Notes: generated by a model from the letters alone, not told the origin. 64,000 nt of DNA from Streptomyces californicus (GCF_000717645.1 NZ_JNZZ01000022.1:1-64000), one strand, 5' to 3'. Counted from the first letter of the stretch, positions 54,061 to 63,694 are shown. A program made the numbers and translations.

Positions 54061-55581
54061 ATGACCTCCTCTTCTTCCCTTCCCCAGGACGCGCAGGACG
54101 CGCAGAGCGCCACGGAGAACACCACCGAGAGCCTCACCGAGGCCCGCCGGGCCGACGCCCTGATGGAAGAGGACGTCGCCTGGAGCCACGAGATCGACGG
54201 AGCCCGGGACGGCGACCAGCTCGACCGCTCCGAGCGCGCGGCCCTGAGGCGCGTCGCCGGTCTCTCCACGGAGCTCGAGGACGTCACCGAGGTCGAGTAC
54301 CGCCAGCTGCGCCTGGAGCGCGTCGTGCTGGTGGGCGTCTGGACCTCGGGGACGGTGCACGACGCGGAGATCTCCCTCGCGGAGCTCGCCGCACTCGCCG
54401 AGACGGCGGGCGCGCAGGTGCTGGACGCGGTGTACCAGCGGCGCGACAAGCCGGACCCGGCCACCTACATCGGTTCGGGCAAGGCGCTGGAGCTGCGGGA
54501 CATCGTGCTCGAATCCGGTGCCGACACCGTCGTCTGCGACGGTGAGCTGAGCCCCGGCCAGCTGATCCACCTGGAAGACGTCGTCAAGGTGAAGGTGGTC
54601 GACCGGACCGCCCTGATCCTCGACATCTTCGCCCAGCACGCCAAGTCCCGCGAGGGCAAGGCGCAGGTGTCGCTGGCACAGATGCAGTACATGCTGCCGC
54701 GGCTGCGCGGCTGGGGTCAGTCGCTCTCCCGCCAGATGGGCGGCGGCGGTTCCAGCGGCGGTGGCGGCATGGCCACCCGTGGTCCCGGTGAGACCAAGAT
54801 CGAGACGGACCGGCGGCGGATCCGCGAGAAGATGGCGAAGATGCGCCGGGAGATCGCGGAGATGAAGACCGGCCGCGAGATCAAGCGGCAGGAGCGCAAG
54901 CGCAACAAGGTGCCCTCCGTCGCCATCGCCGGATACACCAACGCGGGCAAGTCCTCGCTGCTCAACCGCCTGACCGGGGCCGGTGTCCTGGTGGAGAACG
55001 CCCTGTTCGCCACTCTGGACCCGACCGTCCGCCGGGCCGAGACGCCGAGCGGCCGCATCTACACGCTGGCCGACACCGTCGGGTTCGTCCGGCATCTGCC
55101 GCACCACCTCGTCGAGGCGTTCCGCTCCACGATGGAGGAGGTCGGCGACTCCGATCTCATCCTGCACGTGGTGGACGGCTCGCACCCGGTGCCGGAGGAG
55201 CAGCTCGCCGCGGTGCGCGAGGTGATCCGGGACGTCGGCGCGGTGGACGTGCCGGAGATCGTCGTGATCAACAAGGCGGACGCGGCGGATCCGCTGGTCA
55301 TCCAGCGGCTCCTGCGCAACGAGAAGCACGCCATCGTGGTCTCGGCGAGGACCGGCGAGGGCATCGACGAGCTGCTGGCGCTCATCGACTCCGAGCTGCC
55401 CCGGCCGTCCGTCGAGATCGAGGCGCTCGTGCCGTACATCCAGGGGGCGCTGGTCTCCCGGGTGCACGCCGAGGGCGAGGTGCTCTCCGAGGAGCACACC
55501 GCCGAGGGCACCCTGCTCAAGGCCCAGGTCCACGAGGAGCTGGCCGCCGAGCTGGAGACCTTCGTCCTCGCCGCGCACTGA
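54061..55581 (+). CDS. hflX: ribosome-associated GTPase HflX
   Basis: The 506-aa product has an HflX N-terminal domain (EYRQLRLERVVLVGVWTSG, YIGSGKALELRDIV), a Gly-rich linker, a coiled coil and the GTPase with G1 GYTNAGKSS near residue 291, TLADTVGFV (G3) and NKAD (G4). HflX binds and splits stalled ribosomes. ATG 54061 follows AAGGAT. The first ~60 residues are an acidic Ser/Thr-rich extension. Confidence 0.93.
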   Translation: MTSSSSLPQDAQDAQSATENTTESLTEARRADALMEEDVAWSHEIDGARDGDQLDRSERAALRRVAGLSTELEDVTEVEYRQLRLERVVLVGVWTSGTVHDAEISLAELAALAETAGAQVLDAVYQRRDKPDPATYIGSGKALELRDIVLESGADTVVCDGELSPGQLIHLEDVVKVKVVDRTALILDIFAQHAKSREGKAQVSLAQMQYMLPRLRGWGQSLSRQMGGGGSSGGGGMATRGPGETKIETDRRRIREKMAKMRREIAEMKTGREIKRQERKRNKVPSVAIAGYTNAGKSSLLNRLTGAGVLVENALFATLDPTVRRAETPSGRIYTLADTVGFVRHLPHHLVEAFRSTMEEVGDSDLILHVVDGSHPVPEEQLAAVREVIRDVGAVDVPEIVVINKADAADPLVIQRLLRNEKHAIVVSARTGEGIDELLALIDSELPRPSVEIEALVPYIQGALVSRVHAEGEVLSEEHTAEGTLLKAQVHEELAAELETFVLAAH

Positions 55582-55597
55582 CGGCGCCCGGACGACA

Positions 55598-55648
55598 GCG
55601 AAGGGCCCGGCCCCGACTCCTCCACGGAGTCGGGGCCGGGCCCTTCGC
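55598..55648. terminator. strong terminator after hflX
   Basis: A perfect 23-bp stem (55598-55620 with 55626-55648) with a 5-base loop, 17 bases after the hflX stop. No T-run. It can serve both hflX and the convergent protease gene. Confidence 0.9.
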
Positions 55649-55702
55649 GCACGCGCCCCGGGGCGTACTTGCCGGTCATCGGCACGAGGACCGGTTCAGT
55701 CG

Positions 55703-55798
55703 CCCGACCCGACCCGACCCGACCCGACCCGACCCGGTTCGACCCGACCCGGCCGCCGACCCGGTCAGGTCGACTGCCAGGTCAGGTCTACTGCCAGG
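55703..55798. repeat. CCCGA microsatellite and 17-bp tandem repeat
   Basis: Six exact CCCGA units plus a CCCGG variant (55703-55737), a shorter GACCC run (55741-55752), then two 17-bp copies with one mismatch (55765-55781 and 55782-55798). The rest of the hflX-protease gap holds nothing else beyond the terminator. Confidence 0.85.
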
Positions 55799-55837
55799 TC
55801 CGGCGGTGACGACAGGCCGCACCGCCGGACCCGCCGC

Positions 55838-57073
55838 CTACTGGCCCGCGTACTTCTCGCTCACCGCGCGGTAGACGCCCTCGGCCTCCTTGCCGAGCCG
55901 CGGACCGGCCAGCCAGCCCGCCGTGACCGGGCCGATCGAGGTGTTCGACACCAGCGCGGGCTTGCCGTCCTGACCGGCCGCGACCCAGCCGCCGCCGGAG
56001 GAGCCGCCGGTCATCGTGCAGCCGATGCGGTACATCGTCGGCTGGTCCCGGAAGACGGACAGCCGGCCCGGCCTGTCCTCGCACTGGAGCAGCTTCTGGC
56101 CGTCGTACGGCGGTGCGGCCGGGTAGCCCGTCGCCGTCATCTCCGCGATCTTCGGCACCGCCGGGGCGTTGAACTCGACCGGCAGCGCCGAACCGACCGT
56201 CTCCTCCAGCGACTTGCCGCCCGAGCCCTTCTCCGGCGTCACGCGCAGCACGGCGAAGTCGTACGGCGCGCCCTGGCCGCCGGCCGCCGCGCCCTCGGCG
56301 ATCCACTGCTCCGAGGTCTGGGCCCACTGGCCCCACCACACACCGTAGGGAGCGATCTTCTCCTTGGGCGCGTTCTCCAGCTCCGCCATGGACAGACCGT
56401 CGTTGTTGTAGCCCGGGACGAAGGCGATGTTGCGGTACCAGCCGCCCTTCTTGCCCGCGTGCACACAGTGCCCGGCGGTCCACACCATGTTGGACCTGCC
56501 CGGGTTCGCCGGGTCCTTCACCACGGTCGCGGAGCAGACCATCGAGCCCTTCGGGCCGTCGAAGAGCAGCTTCCCGGACTCCGGGGCGTTGTCGTGGTAC
56601 GGCGTCGCGACACCCGCGGCCCGGACCGGCGCCGGGGTCGGGTCCGTCACGCCGTCGTCACCGGAGATGTCGTTGTCGACCTCGCCCGCCGGGGGCTTGT
56701 CGGCCTCCCGCATCCGGTCCGGGTTCCACAGGTCCTCGATGATCGGGTTGACGAAGTCCTTGGCCTCGCGCAGCCACTTGTCCCTGTCCCAGTTCTTCCA
56801 CTCGCCGTCCCGCCACTTGTCCGGGTCGATCCCGCGCTCCTTGAGCCGGTTCTTCAGATCGTCCGGGATGGTGACCTTGCCACCGCTGCCACCGGACGAC
56901 TGGTCGGCCGAGGCACTGGGCGTCGTACCGCCCGCGTCGTCCTCCTCCGGACCGCACGCGGTGGCGGTGAGCGCCAGCACGGCGGCGACGGCCGTCGCCG
57001 CCAGCGCGGAGGAGCGCGTGCGGCGTACGCGCCTGCCGCCGCGGGCGGTATCGGTCGGGCGAATGGGTCGCAT
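55838..57073 (-). CDS. secreted trypsin-like serine protease (probable lipoprotein)
   Basis: The 411-aa product has a long signal with twin Arg residues and Cys at ALTATACGPEEDD, so a lipoprotein is likely. A Ser/Gly linker and an acidic helical segment follow, then the trypsin-like catalytic triad: TAGHCVH, YDFAVLRV and the nucleophile in GCTMTGGSSGGGWV. Substrate unknown. ATG 57073 follows GGGGGAT. It is divergent from the siderophore cluster. Confidence 0.88.
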   Translation of the reverse strand: MRPIRPTDTARGGRRVRRTRSSALAATAVAAVLALTATACGPEEDDAGGTTPSASADQSSGGSGGKVTIPDDLKNRLKERGIDPDKWRDGEWKNWDRDKWLREAKDFVNPIIEDLWNPDRMREADKPPAGEVDNDISGDDGVTDPTPAPVRAAGVATPYHDNAPESGKLLFDGPKGSMVCSATVVKDPANPGRSNMVWTAGHCVHAGKKGGWYRNIAFVPGYNNDGLSMAELENAPKEKIAPYGVWWGQWAQTSEQWIAEGAAAGGQGAPYDFAVLRVTPEKGSGGKSLEETVGSALPVEFNAPAVPKIAEMTATGYPAAPPYDGQKLLQCEDRPGRLSVFRDQPTMYRIGCTMTGGSSGGGWVAAGQDGKPALVSNTSIGPVTAGWLAGPRLGKEAEGVYRAVSEKYAGQ

Positions 57074-57375
57074 CTGGTGATCCCCCTGGGACTTCGTCAC
57101 TCGGTACTCGTGCTGCCTTGCGGATGCCACCGGCGCCGGAGCAGACGCTTCCGCCGCCGATGTGCGGCCCCCACTATGCCGGTGCCGATGGTGACGGTGC
57201 GCGGCAGGTCCGCGGTTCCGTCGCCGCGAGGATCTTCCGGTGCACCCGTGATCCATCGCGGACGGCGTCGTTGGTACGGACGGGGGACACCAGGACAGCG
57301 TTCACTGCCGCGGTGCGTCCGCGCGAAAACGTACCGACGTGCAACGCAACTGTTACCGCAGGAGGATCAAGAGCC
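57074..57375. other. divergent control region, protease / siderophore cluster
   Basis: These 302 bases hold promoters for both directions. I looked for the actinobacterial iron box (TTAGGTTAGGCTNACCTAA type) and a Zur-like palindrome and saw neither. GGAGGATC at 57361-57368 is the ribosome binding site of the aminotransferase. No gene was recognised. Confidence 0.6.
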
Positions 57376-58773
57376 GTGTCCGTGACCGAACCCGCGCCGG
57401 TGGCGCCGCCGACGACCGCGCACGAAGGCATCCTCCGCCGCCAGACCCTGCGCGAGTCGGCGGCCCGCACCTACGCCCGGTCCCTGCCGATCGTCCCGGT
57501 GCGCGCCCGCGGGCTCACCATCGAGGGCGCCGACGGACGGCGCTACCTCGACTGCCTCTCCGGCGCCGGCACCCTGGCCCTCGGCCACAACCACCCGGTC
57601 GTCCTCGAAGCGATCCGCAAGGTCATCGACTCCGGCGCGCCCCTGCACGTGCTCGACCTGGCCACCCCGGTCAAGGACGCCTTCACCACCGAGCTGTTCG
57701 CCACCCTGCCACGCCGCCTCGCCGAGAACGCCCGCATCCAGTTCTGCGGCCCGGCCGGAACCGACGCCGTCGAGGCCGCGTTCAAGCTGGTCCGCGCCGC
57801 GACCGGCCGCACCGGACTGCTGGCCTTCACGGGCGCGTACCACGGGATGACCACCGGCGCCCTCGCCGCTTCCGGCGGTGCGACCGACGTCCGGGTGACC
57901 CGGCTGCCCTTCCCGCAGGACTACCGCTGCCCGTTCGGGACCGGCGGCGAGCGCGGGGCCGCGCTCGCCGCCCGCTGGACCGAGCACCTGCTGGACGACC
58001 GCAAGGGCGGGGTCCCGGCCCCCGCCGGGATGATCGTGGAACCGGTCCAGGGCGAGGGCGGCGTCAACCCCGCGCCCGACGGCTGGCTGCGCCGCATGCG
58101 CGCCATCACCGAGGACCGGTCCATCCCGCTCATCGCCGACGAGGTGCAGACCGGGGTCGGCAGGACCGGCGCCTTCTGGGCCGTCGACCACAGCGGCATC
58201 GAGCCCGACGTCATGGTCCTCTCCAAGGCGATCGGCGGCTCCCTGCCCCTCGCCGTCATCGTCTACCGCGCTGAGCTGGATCTTTGGCAGCCGGGCGCGC
58301 ACGCGGGTACGTTTCGTGGCAACCAGCTCGCCATGGCGGCGGGCGCTGCCACGCTCGCGTTCGTCAGGGAGAATCAACTGGCGGACCGCGCGGCGGTCCT
58401 GGGGTCCCGGATGCTCGCCCGTCTGAGGGAACTGAGGGCGCATCACCCGGGAATCGGTGACGTACGGGGGCGCGGACTGATGATCGGCCTGGAGCTGGTG
58501 GATCCCGAACGCGCGCCCCTGCCCGCCGAGGCGGGCGACCCCACCCCCGCCCCGCCCCCGGACCCGGCCCTCGCCCTCGCCGTCCAGCAGGAATGCCTGC
58601 GCCGCGGACTCATCGTCGAACTGGGCGGCCGGTACGAGGCCGTGGTGCGTCTGCTGCCTCCCCTCACCCTCACCGACGAGCAGGCGGACGCCGTCGTCGA
58701 CCGTCTCGCCGACGCGCTGGCAGCGGCCGAACGCTCCCCGCACCGTCGGACCACCGCCGGGTCCACCACCTGA
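57376..58773 (+). CDS. diaminobutyrate--2-oxoglutarate aminotransferase family enzyme of the NIS cluster
   Basis: The 465-aa class III PLP aminotransferase has GAGTLALGHNHP, FCGPAGTDAVEAAFKLVR, and the PLP lysine in VLSKAIGGSLPLAV. The closest known role is forming L-2,4-diaminobutyrate from aspartate semialdehyde, as in rhizobactin-type siderophore pathways. GTG 57376 follows GGAGGATC. It is first of four genes in one direction; 28 bases to the next. Confidence 0.88.
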   Translation: MSVTEPAPVAPPTTAHEGILRRQTLRESAARTYARSLPIVPVRARGLTIEGADGRRYLDCLSGAGTLALGHNHPVVLEAIRKVIDSGAPLHVLDLATPVKDAFTTELFATLPRRLAENARIQFCGPAGTDAVEAAFKLVRAATGRTGLLAFTGAYHGMTTGALAASGGATDVRVTRLPFPQDYRCPFGTGGERGAALAARWTEHLLDDRKGGVPAPAGMIVEPVQGEGGVNPAPDGWLRRMRAITEDRSIPLIADEVQTGVGRTGAFWAVDHSGIEPDVMVLSKAIGGSLPLAVIVYRAELDLWQPGAHAGTFRGNQLAMAAGAATLAFVRENQLADRAAVLGSRMLARLRELRAHHPGIGDVRGRGLMIGLELVDPERAPLPAEAGDPTPAPPPDPALALAVQQECLRRGLIVELGGRYEAVVRLLPPLTLTDEQADAVVDRLADALAAAERSPHRRTTAGSTT

Positions 58774-58801
58774 ACCCGGAATCCCCACAAGGAAGAACGC
58801 C

Positions 58802-60706
58802 GTGAACCCCACCCCCGCACCCGAGGCCGACGGCCCCGGGACCCCCCGGCACCGAGGGCAGGACGGACCGGCCGCCCCCGGCACGGTCGAGGCGACGATC
58901 GTGCCCCGCCAGAAATCCCCGCGCGACCCCGGCCTTCCCGCGTACGCGTCCGCCCCGGGCTCCGGCACGGCGACCGGCCGGGGCGTGGCCCCCGACGCGC
59001 TCGACGACCCGGACCCGCTGCGGGCCGCCGACGCGGCCGGTACGGAGAGCCTGCTGCGCTGCTGGACCCGGGAGAACGACCTCCCGCGGCCCGAGGGCGA
59101 CACCCTGCGCATCGCCTTCCCCGCGAGCGGCACCGCCCTCCTCGTGCCCGTCCACCACTGGTCCGCCACCGGGGCCCACCGCTTCGGCGCACCCGCCCTG
59201 GAGAACGCCCCCGCCGGCGCCCCGCCCGCCGACGCCGCCACCGTCGCCGTCCTCATCGGGCGCGAGGGCGGCGACGGGAGCGCGGTCGACCTGGTCGCGC
59301 GCGTGGCCGACTCCGTACGCCACACCGCCGGCTTCGTCGAACAGCGGCGGCGCACCCCGGAGGACCCCGCCGAGGCCGACCTCTTCCTCACCGCCGAACA
59401 GTCCCTGCTGCTCGGCCACCCCCTCCACCCCACGCCCAAGAGCCGCGAAGGACTCTCCGAGACGGAGGCCCGCCGCTACTCGCCCGAGATCCACGGCTCC
59501 TTCCCGCTCCACTGGTTCGCCGTCGACCGGTCGCTGGCCGCCACCGACTCCGCCTGGACCGAGGACGGCCCGGCCACCGCCGAGGAGCTGCTCGCCCCGC
59601 ACGCCGCAGGGCTGAGCACGCCCCCCGGCACCGTCGCCGTCCCCGTACACCCCTGGCAGGCCGCCGACCTGCTCCACCGCCCCCAGGTCCGCGCCCTCGC
59701 CGAGGCCGGTCTGATCCACGACCTCGGCCCGCACGGCGAGCACTGGCACCCCACTTCCTCCATCCGCACCGTGCACCGGCCCGGGGCGCGGGTCATGCTC
59801 AAGCTCTCCCTCGGCGTACGCATCACCAACTCCCGCCGGGAGAACCTCCGCAAGGAACTGCACCGGGGCGTCGAGGTCTACCGGCTGCTGTCGACCGGCC
59901 TCGCCGCGAGCTGGCAGCGGGAGCACCCCGGCTTCGACATCGTCCGGGACCCGGCCTGGCTCGCCGTGGACGACACCGAGGGCGTCCCCGTCACGGGGCT
60001 CGACGTGGTGCTCCGCCACAACCCCTTCGGTCCGGGCGACGACGCCGCCTGCATCGCCGGCCTCACCGCCCTGCGCCCGCGTCCCGGCCACCCCGGCATG
60101 CGCTCCCGGCTCGCGGAGGTCGTCTCCGGTCTGACCACCCGCACCGGCCTCACCGCCGCCGAGGTCTGTGCCGAATGGTTCCGCCGCTACCTCCAGCACG
60201 TCGTGCGCCCCGTGCTCTGGCTCGACGCCCACGGCGGCGTCGCCCTCGAAGCCCACCAGCAGAACACGATCGTCCTGCTCGACCCGGACGGCTGGCCCGT
60301 CGGAGGCCGCTACCGGGACAACCAGGGCTACTACTTCCGCGAATCCCGCCGGGCCGAGCTGGACAAGCGGCTTCCCGGCATCGGCTCCGTCAGCGACACC
60401 TTCGTCTCCGACCCGGTCACCGACGAACGGTTCGCCTACTACCTGGGCATCAACAACGTCCTCGGGCTCATCGGCGCGTTCGGATCGCAACGCCTCGCCG
60501 ACGAACGGGAACTCCTCGCGGTGCTGCGCCGGTTCCTCACCGAGACCGCGGAACTGGGCTCGCCCCTGCCCGCGTACCTCCTGGACAACCGCCAACTGCG
60601 CTGCAAGGCCAACCTGCTGACCCGCCTGCATGGACTCGACGAGCTGGTCGGACCGGTCGACACCCAGTCGGTGTACGTCACCATCGCCAACCCGCTGCAC
60701 GGCTGA
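58802..60706 (+). CDS. IucA/IucC family NIS siderophore synthetase 1
   Basis: The 634-aa product has the IucA/IucC motifs HPLHPTPKSREGLS, VPVHPWQAADLLH, STGL-type Thr/Ser loop (PTSSIRTVHRPG), KLSLGVRITNSRREN and a C-terminal FhuF-like/IucA C region (EAHQQNTIVLLDPDGWPVGGRYRDNQGYYFRES). These ATP-dependent enzymes join a carboxylate such as citrate to an amine or alcohol. About 80 Pro/Gly/Ala-rich residues come first. GTG 58802 follows AAGGAA. Confidence 0.92.
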   Translation: MNPTPAPEADGPGTPRHRGQDGPAAPGTVEATIVPRQKSPRDPGLPAYASAPGSGTATGRGVAPDALDDPDPLRAADAAGTESLLRCWTRENDLPRPEGDTLRIAFPASGTALLVPVHHWSATGAHRFGAPALENAPAGAPPADAATVAVLIGREGGDGSAVDLVARVADSVRHTAGFVEQRRRTPEDPAEADLFLTAEQSLLLGHPLHPTPKSREGLSETEARRYSPEIHGSFPLHWFAVDRSLAATDSAWTEDGPATAEELLAPHAAGLSTPPGTVAVPVHPWQAADLLHRPQVRALAEAGLIHDLGPHGEHWHPTSSIRTVHRPGARVMLKLSLGVRITNSRRENLRKELHRGVEVYRLLSTGLAASWQREHPGFDIVRDPAWLAVDDTEGVPVTGLDVVLRHNPFGPGDDAACIAGLTALRPRPGHPGMRSRLAEVVSGLTTRTGLTAAEVCAEWFRRYLQHVVRPVLWLDAHGGVALEAHQQNTIVLLDPDGWPVGGRYRDNQGYYFRESRRAELDKRLPGIGSVSDTFVSDPVTDERFAYYLGINNVLGLIGAFGSQRLADERELLAVLRRFLTETAELGSPLPAYLLDNRQLRCKANLLTRLHGLDELVGPVDTQSVYVTIANPLHG

Positions 60707-60787
60707 GCACCCGCACCAGGCAGACTCCGAGCCACCGCCCCGGAGCAGCCCACCGACCGAACCCGGTCCAGAGAGGAGAGCGCCACC

Positions 60788-61513
60788 ATGCCTCCCGCCG
60801 ACGCCTCAGCGGAACCCGGCACCGCGCCCGACGGCGGGAGCACCGGCGTCGAGGACACACTCGACCTGCGGCTCACCGAGGAACTCCTCGCGATGATCGC
60901 CGAGGAACGCGGCTCCGCGACGGCCCGCACCCCTGTCCCGAGCGAGCTGCTGGGCGACCCGGGGAGCTGGCCGCCCGCGCGGACGACGGCGGGGGAGTTC
61001 GCCCTCCTCCTCGTCCGGCCCGAACGCGATCTCCCCGTGCTCAGCCGCTGGATGAACGATCCGGCGGTGGCGGCCTTCTGGGAGCTCGCCGGGCCGGAGT
61101 CCGTCACCGCGGACCACCTCAGGATCCAGCTCGAAGGCGACGGCCGGAGCATCCCCTGCCTGGGGGTGCTCGACGGCACACCGATGAGCTACTGGGAGAT
61201 CTACCGCGCCGACCTCGACCCGCTCGCCCGCCACTACCCGGCCCGCCCGCACGACACCGGCGTCCACCTCCTCATCGGGGGCGTACGGAATCGCGGCCGG
61301 GGCGTGGGCACCACCCTCATCCGCGCCGTCGCCGACCTCGTCCTGGACAACCTGCCGCGCTGCGGGCGGGTCGTCGCCGAGCCGGACCTGCGCAACACCC
61401 CGTCCGTCTCCGCGTTCCTCGGCGCCGGCTTCCGCTTCTCCGCCGAAGTGGACCTCCCCGACAAGCGTGCCGCGCTGATGATCCGCGACCGAACGTACCG
61501 AGACCAGCTGTGA
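60788..61513 (+). CDS. GNAT N-acyltransferase (IucB/RhbD-like) of the NIS cluster
   Basis: The 241-aa product has a ~70-residue lead and then an Acetyltransf_8-type GNAT domain: LSRWMNDPAVAAFWELAG, CoA-binding NRGRGVGTTLIRAVADL and EPDLRNTPSVSAFLGAGF. In related clusters such enzymes acylate the hydroxylamine or amine. ATG 60788 follows GAGAGGAGAG. 81 bases after gene 2. Confidence 0.88.
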   Translation: MPPADASAEPGTAPDGGSTGVEDTLDLRLTEELLAMIAEERGSATARTPVPSELLGDPGSWPPARTTAGEFALLLVRPERDLPVLSRWMNDPAVAAFWELAGPESVTADHLRIQLEGDGRSIPCLGVLDGTPMSYWEIYRADLDPLARHYPARPHDTGVHLLIGGVRNRGRGVGTTLIRAVADLVLDNLPRCGRVVAEPDLRNTPSVSAFLGAGFRFSAEVDLPDKRAALMIRDRTYRDQL

Positions 61514-61573
61514 CCCACTCGCCGCACCTTCCACACCGCTCGAACCCCACAGGTTCCATCCGGAGGAGTCCCC

Positions 61574-63688
61574 GTGCCGATATATCCCACGAGCCGTGAC
61601 GCAGCCGAGTCCCCGCGGCTGTTCAGCCCTCCGGAGCTGGACCGACAGATCTGGGACCGGGCCGCCGCACGGCTCCTCGCCAAGATGCTCGGCGAGTTCG
61701 CCTACGAGAAGATCATCGAGCCCGTCCCCGACTCCGGGACCGGCGGACTCCACCGGCTGACACTCGACGACGGGGGAGCGCTCACCTTCACCGTCCGGCG
61801 CGGTGCGTACGGCAGTTGGCGCGTCGATCCCGATTCGATCGAGGTCGCCGACCGGCCCGCGACGGCCCACGCCAACGGCAGCCCGGTCACCGCGTCCACC
61901 GGCTCCTCGCCCGGCGGTGGCGCAACTACTGATACCGCAACCACCGGTGTCGCTTCCGCCGCTGCGGCCTCCACCCGTGCCGGGCACGCCGCGGCGCACG
62001 CCGAGAGCGCTCCCACGGCCGCGTACGCCGACGCCCACGCCGCCGCGCCGTCGCAGGCGGCCGCGCACGCCGTCGCGCCGCCGCACGCGGACCCGCGCAC
62101 GGCGGCTCCCGTCAACGGCACCGGCCCGGCGCCCGCCGCCCGCCCGTTCCGCGACCCGCTGACGTTCCTCGTCCGGGCGCGCGACCTCCTCGGGCTCGAC
62201 GGCACGACCCTCGGCCACCTCATACGCGAGCTGACCCGGACGCTCTCCGCCGACGCCCGGCTCGACCACACCGCCCTCACCGCCGACCGGCTCGCCGCGC
62301 TCGACTACGCGGAGCTGGAGGGCCACCAGACCGGCCACCCCTGGCTGGTCGCCAGCATGGGACGGCTCGGCTTCTCGGCCGCCGACGCCGACCGTTTCAC
62401 CCCCGAGACCCGCACCCCGCTCCGGCTGCCATGGATCGCGGTCAGCACCCGCCTCGCGCGGTTCCGGGGTGTGGGCCGCGTCGCCACCCCCGAGGAGCTG
62501 TACGCCGGAGAGCTCGACGCGGACGTCAGGGACGCCTTCGCCGACGTCCTGCGGGCCGGCGGACACGATCCACGCGACTACCTCTACCTCCCGGTGCACC
62601 CCTGGCAGTGGGACGAGTGGATCGTCCCGCTCTTCGCCCCGGCCATCGCGGACGGCGACATCGTCGCCCTGCACACGGACGGCGACACCCGGCTCCCGCA
62701 GCAGTCGATCCGCACGTTCGCCAATGTGGCACGGCCCGAACGGCACACGGTGAAGCTGCCGCTCTCCATCCTCAACACCCTGGTCTGGCGCGGCCTGCCG
62801 ACCGAACGGACCCTCGCCGCCCCGGCGGTCACCGCCTGGGTCCAGGGGCTGTGCGAGGCCGACCCGTTCCTCCGCGACACCTGCCGGGTCGTCCTCCTCG
62901 GAGAGGTCGCCTCCGTCGCCGTCGAGCACCCCCTCTACGACCACCTCCCCGGAGTGCCCTACCAGTACAAGGAGTTGCTCGGCGCGATCTGGCGGGAGCC
63001 GCTCCCGCCCCGCCTCGCCCCGGGCGAACGGGCCCGTACGCTCGCCTCCCTCCTGCACACGGACCCGGCGGGCCGCGCCTTCACCGCGGAGCTGGTCGAG
63101 CGCTCCGGGCTGGCTCCGGAGGTCTGGCTGAAGCGGCTGTTCGCCGCGCTGCTGCCACCCCTGCTCCACTTCCTCTACCGCTACGGCACCGTCTTCTCCC
63201 CGCACGGCGAGAACGCCATCGTCGTCTTCGACGAGAACGACGTGCCCGTACGGCTCGCCATCAAGGACTTCGTGGACGACGTCAACGTCAGCGCCCACCC
63301 GCTGCCGGAGCACGCCACCATGCCGGACGAGGTGCGCGACGTCCTCCTCACCGAAGCGCCGTCCTTCCTCACCCAGTTCATCCACTCCGGCCTCTTCGTC
63401 GGCGTCTTCCGCTACCTCGCACCGCTGTGCGAGGAACAGCTCGGGGTCGCCGAGGACGACTTCTGGTCACTCGTCCGGGCGGAGATCGTCCGCCACCACG
63501 CCCGCTTCCCGGAGCTGAAGGAGCGGTTCGAGCTGTTCGACATGCTCACCCCGGAGATCGAGCGCCTCTGCCTGAACCGCAACCGCCTGCTCGTCGACGG
63601 CTACCGGGACCGCGACAGCCGCCCGCACGCGGCGGTCCACGGCACCGTCCCCAACCCCCTGCACCCCTCCGTCCGCGTCCGGGAGTGA
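61574..63688 (+). CDS. IucA/IucC family NIS siderophore synthetase 2
   Basis: The 704-aa second synthetase has EGHQTGHPWLVASMGRLGFS, YLPVHPWQWDEWI, QQSIRTFANVARPERHTVKLPLSILN and a C-terminal HGENAIVVFDENDVPVRLAIKDFVDDVN. An Ala/His-rich low-complexity insertion lies at about residues 95-190, between the N-terminal segment and the conserved domain. GTG 61574 follows CGGAGGAG. It is the last gene of the cluster; the damage promoter of dinG starts 6 bases after its stop. Confidence 0.92.
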   Translation: MPIYPTSRDAAESPRLFSPPELDRQIWDRAAARLLAKMLGEFAYEKIIEPVPDSGTGGLHRLTLDDGGALTFTVRRGAYGSWRVDPDSIEVADRPATAHANGSPVTASTGSSPGGGATTDTATTGVASAAAASTRAGHAAAHAESAPTAAYADAHAAAPSQAAAHAVAPPHADPRTAAPVNGTGPAPAARPFRDPLTFLVRARDLLGLDGTTLGHLIRELTRTLSADARLDHTALTADRLAALDYAELEGHQTGHPWLVASMGRLGFSAADADRFTPETRTPLRLPWIAVSTRLARFRGVGRVATPEELYAGELDADVRDAFADVLRAGGHDPRDYLYLPVHPWQWDEWIVPLFAPAIADGDIVALHTDGDTRLPQQSIRTFANVARPERHTVKLPLSILNTLVWRGLPTERTLAAPAVTAWVQGLCEADPFLRDTCRVVLLGEVASVAVEHPLYDHLPGVPYQYKELLGAIWREPLPPRLAPGERARTLASLLHTDPAGRAFTAELVERSGLAPEVWLKRLFAALLPPLLHFLYRYGTVFSPHGENAIVVFDENDVPVRLAIKDFVDDVNVSAHPLPEHATMPDEVRDVLLTEAPSFLTQFIHSGLFVGVFRYLAPLCEEQLGVAEDDFWSLVRAEIVRHHARFPELKERFELFDMLTPEIERLCLNRNRLLVDGYRDRDSRPHAAVHGTVPNPLHPSVRVRE

Positions 63689-63694
63689 TCGCCG

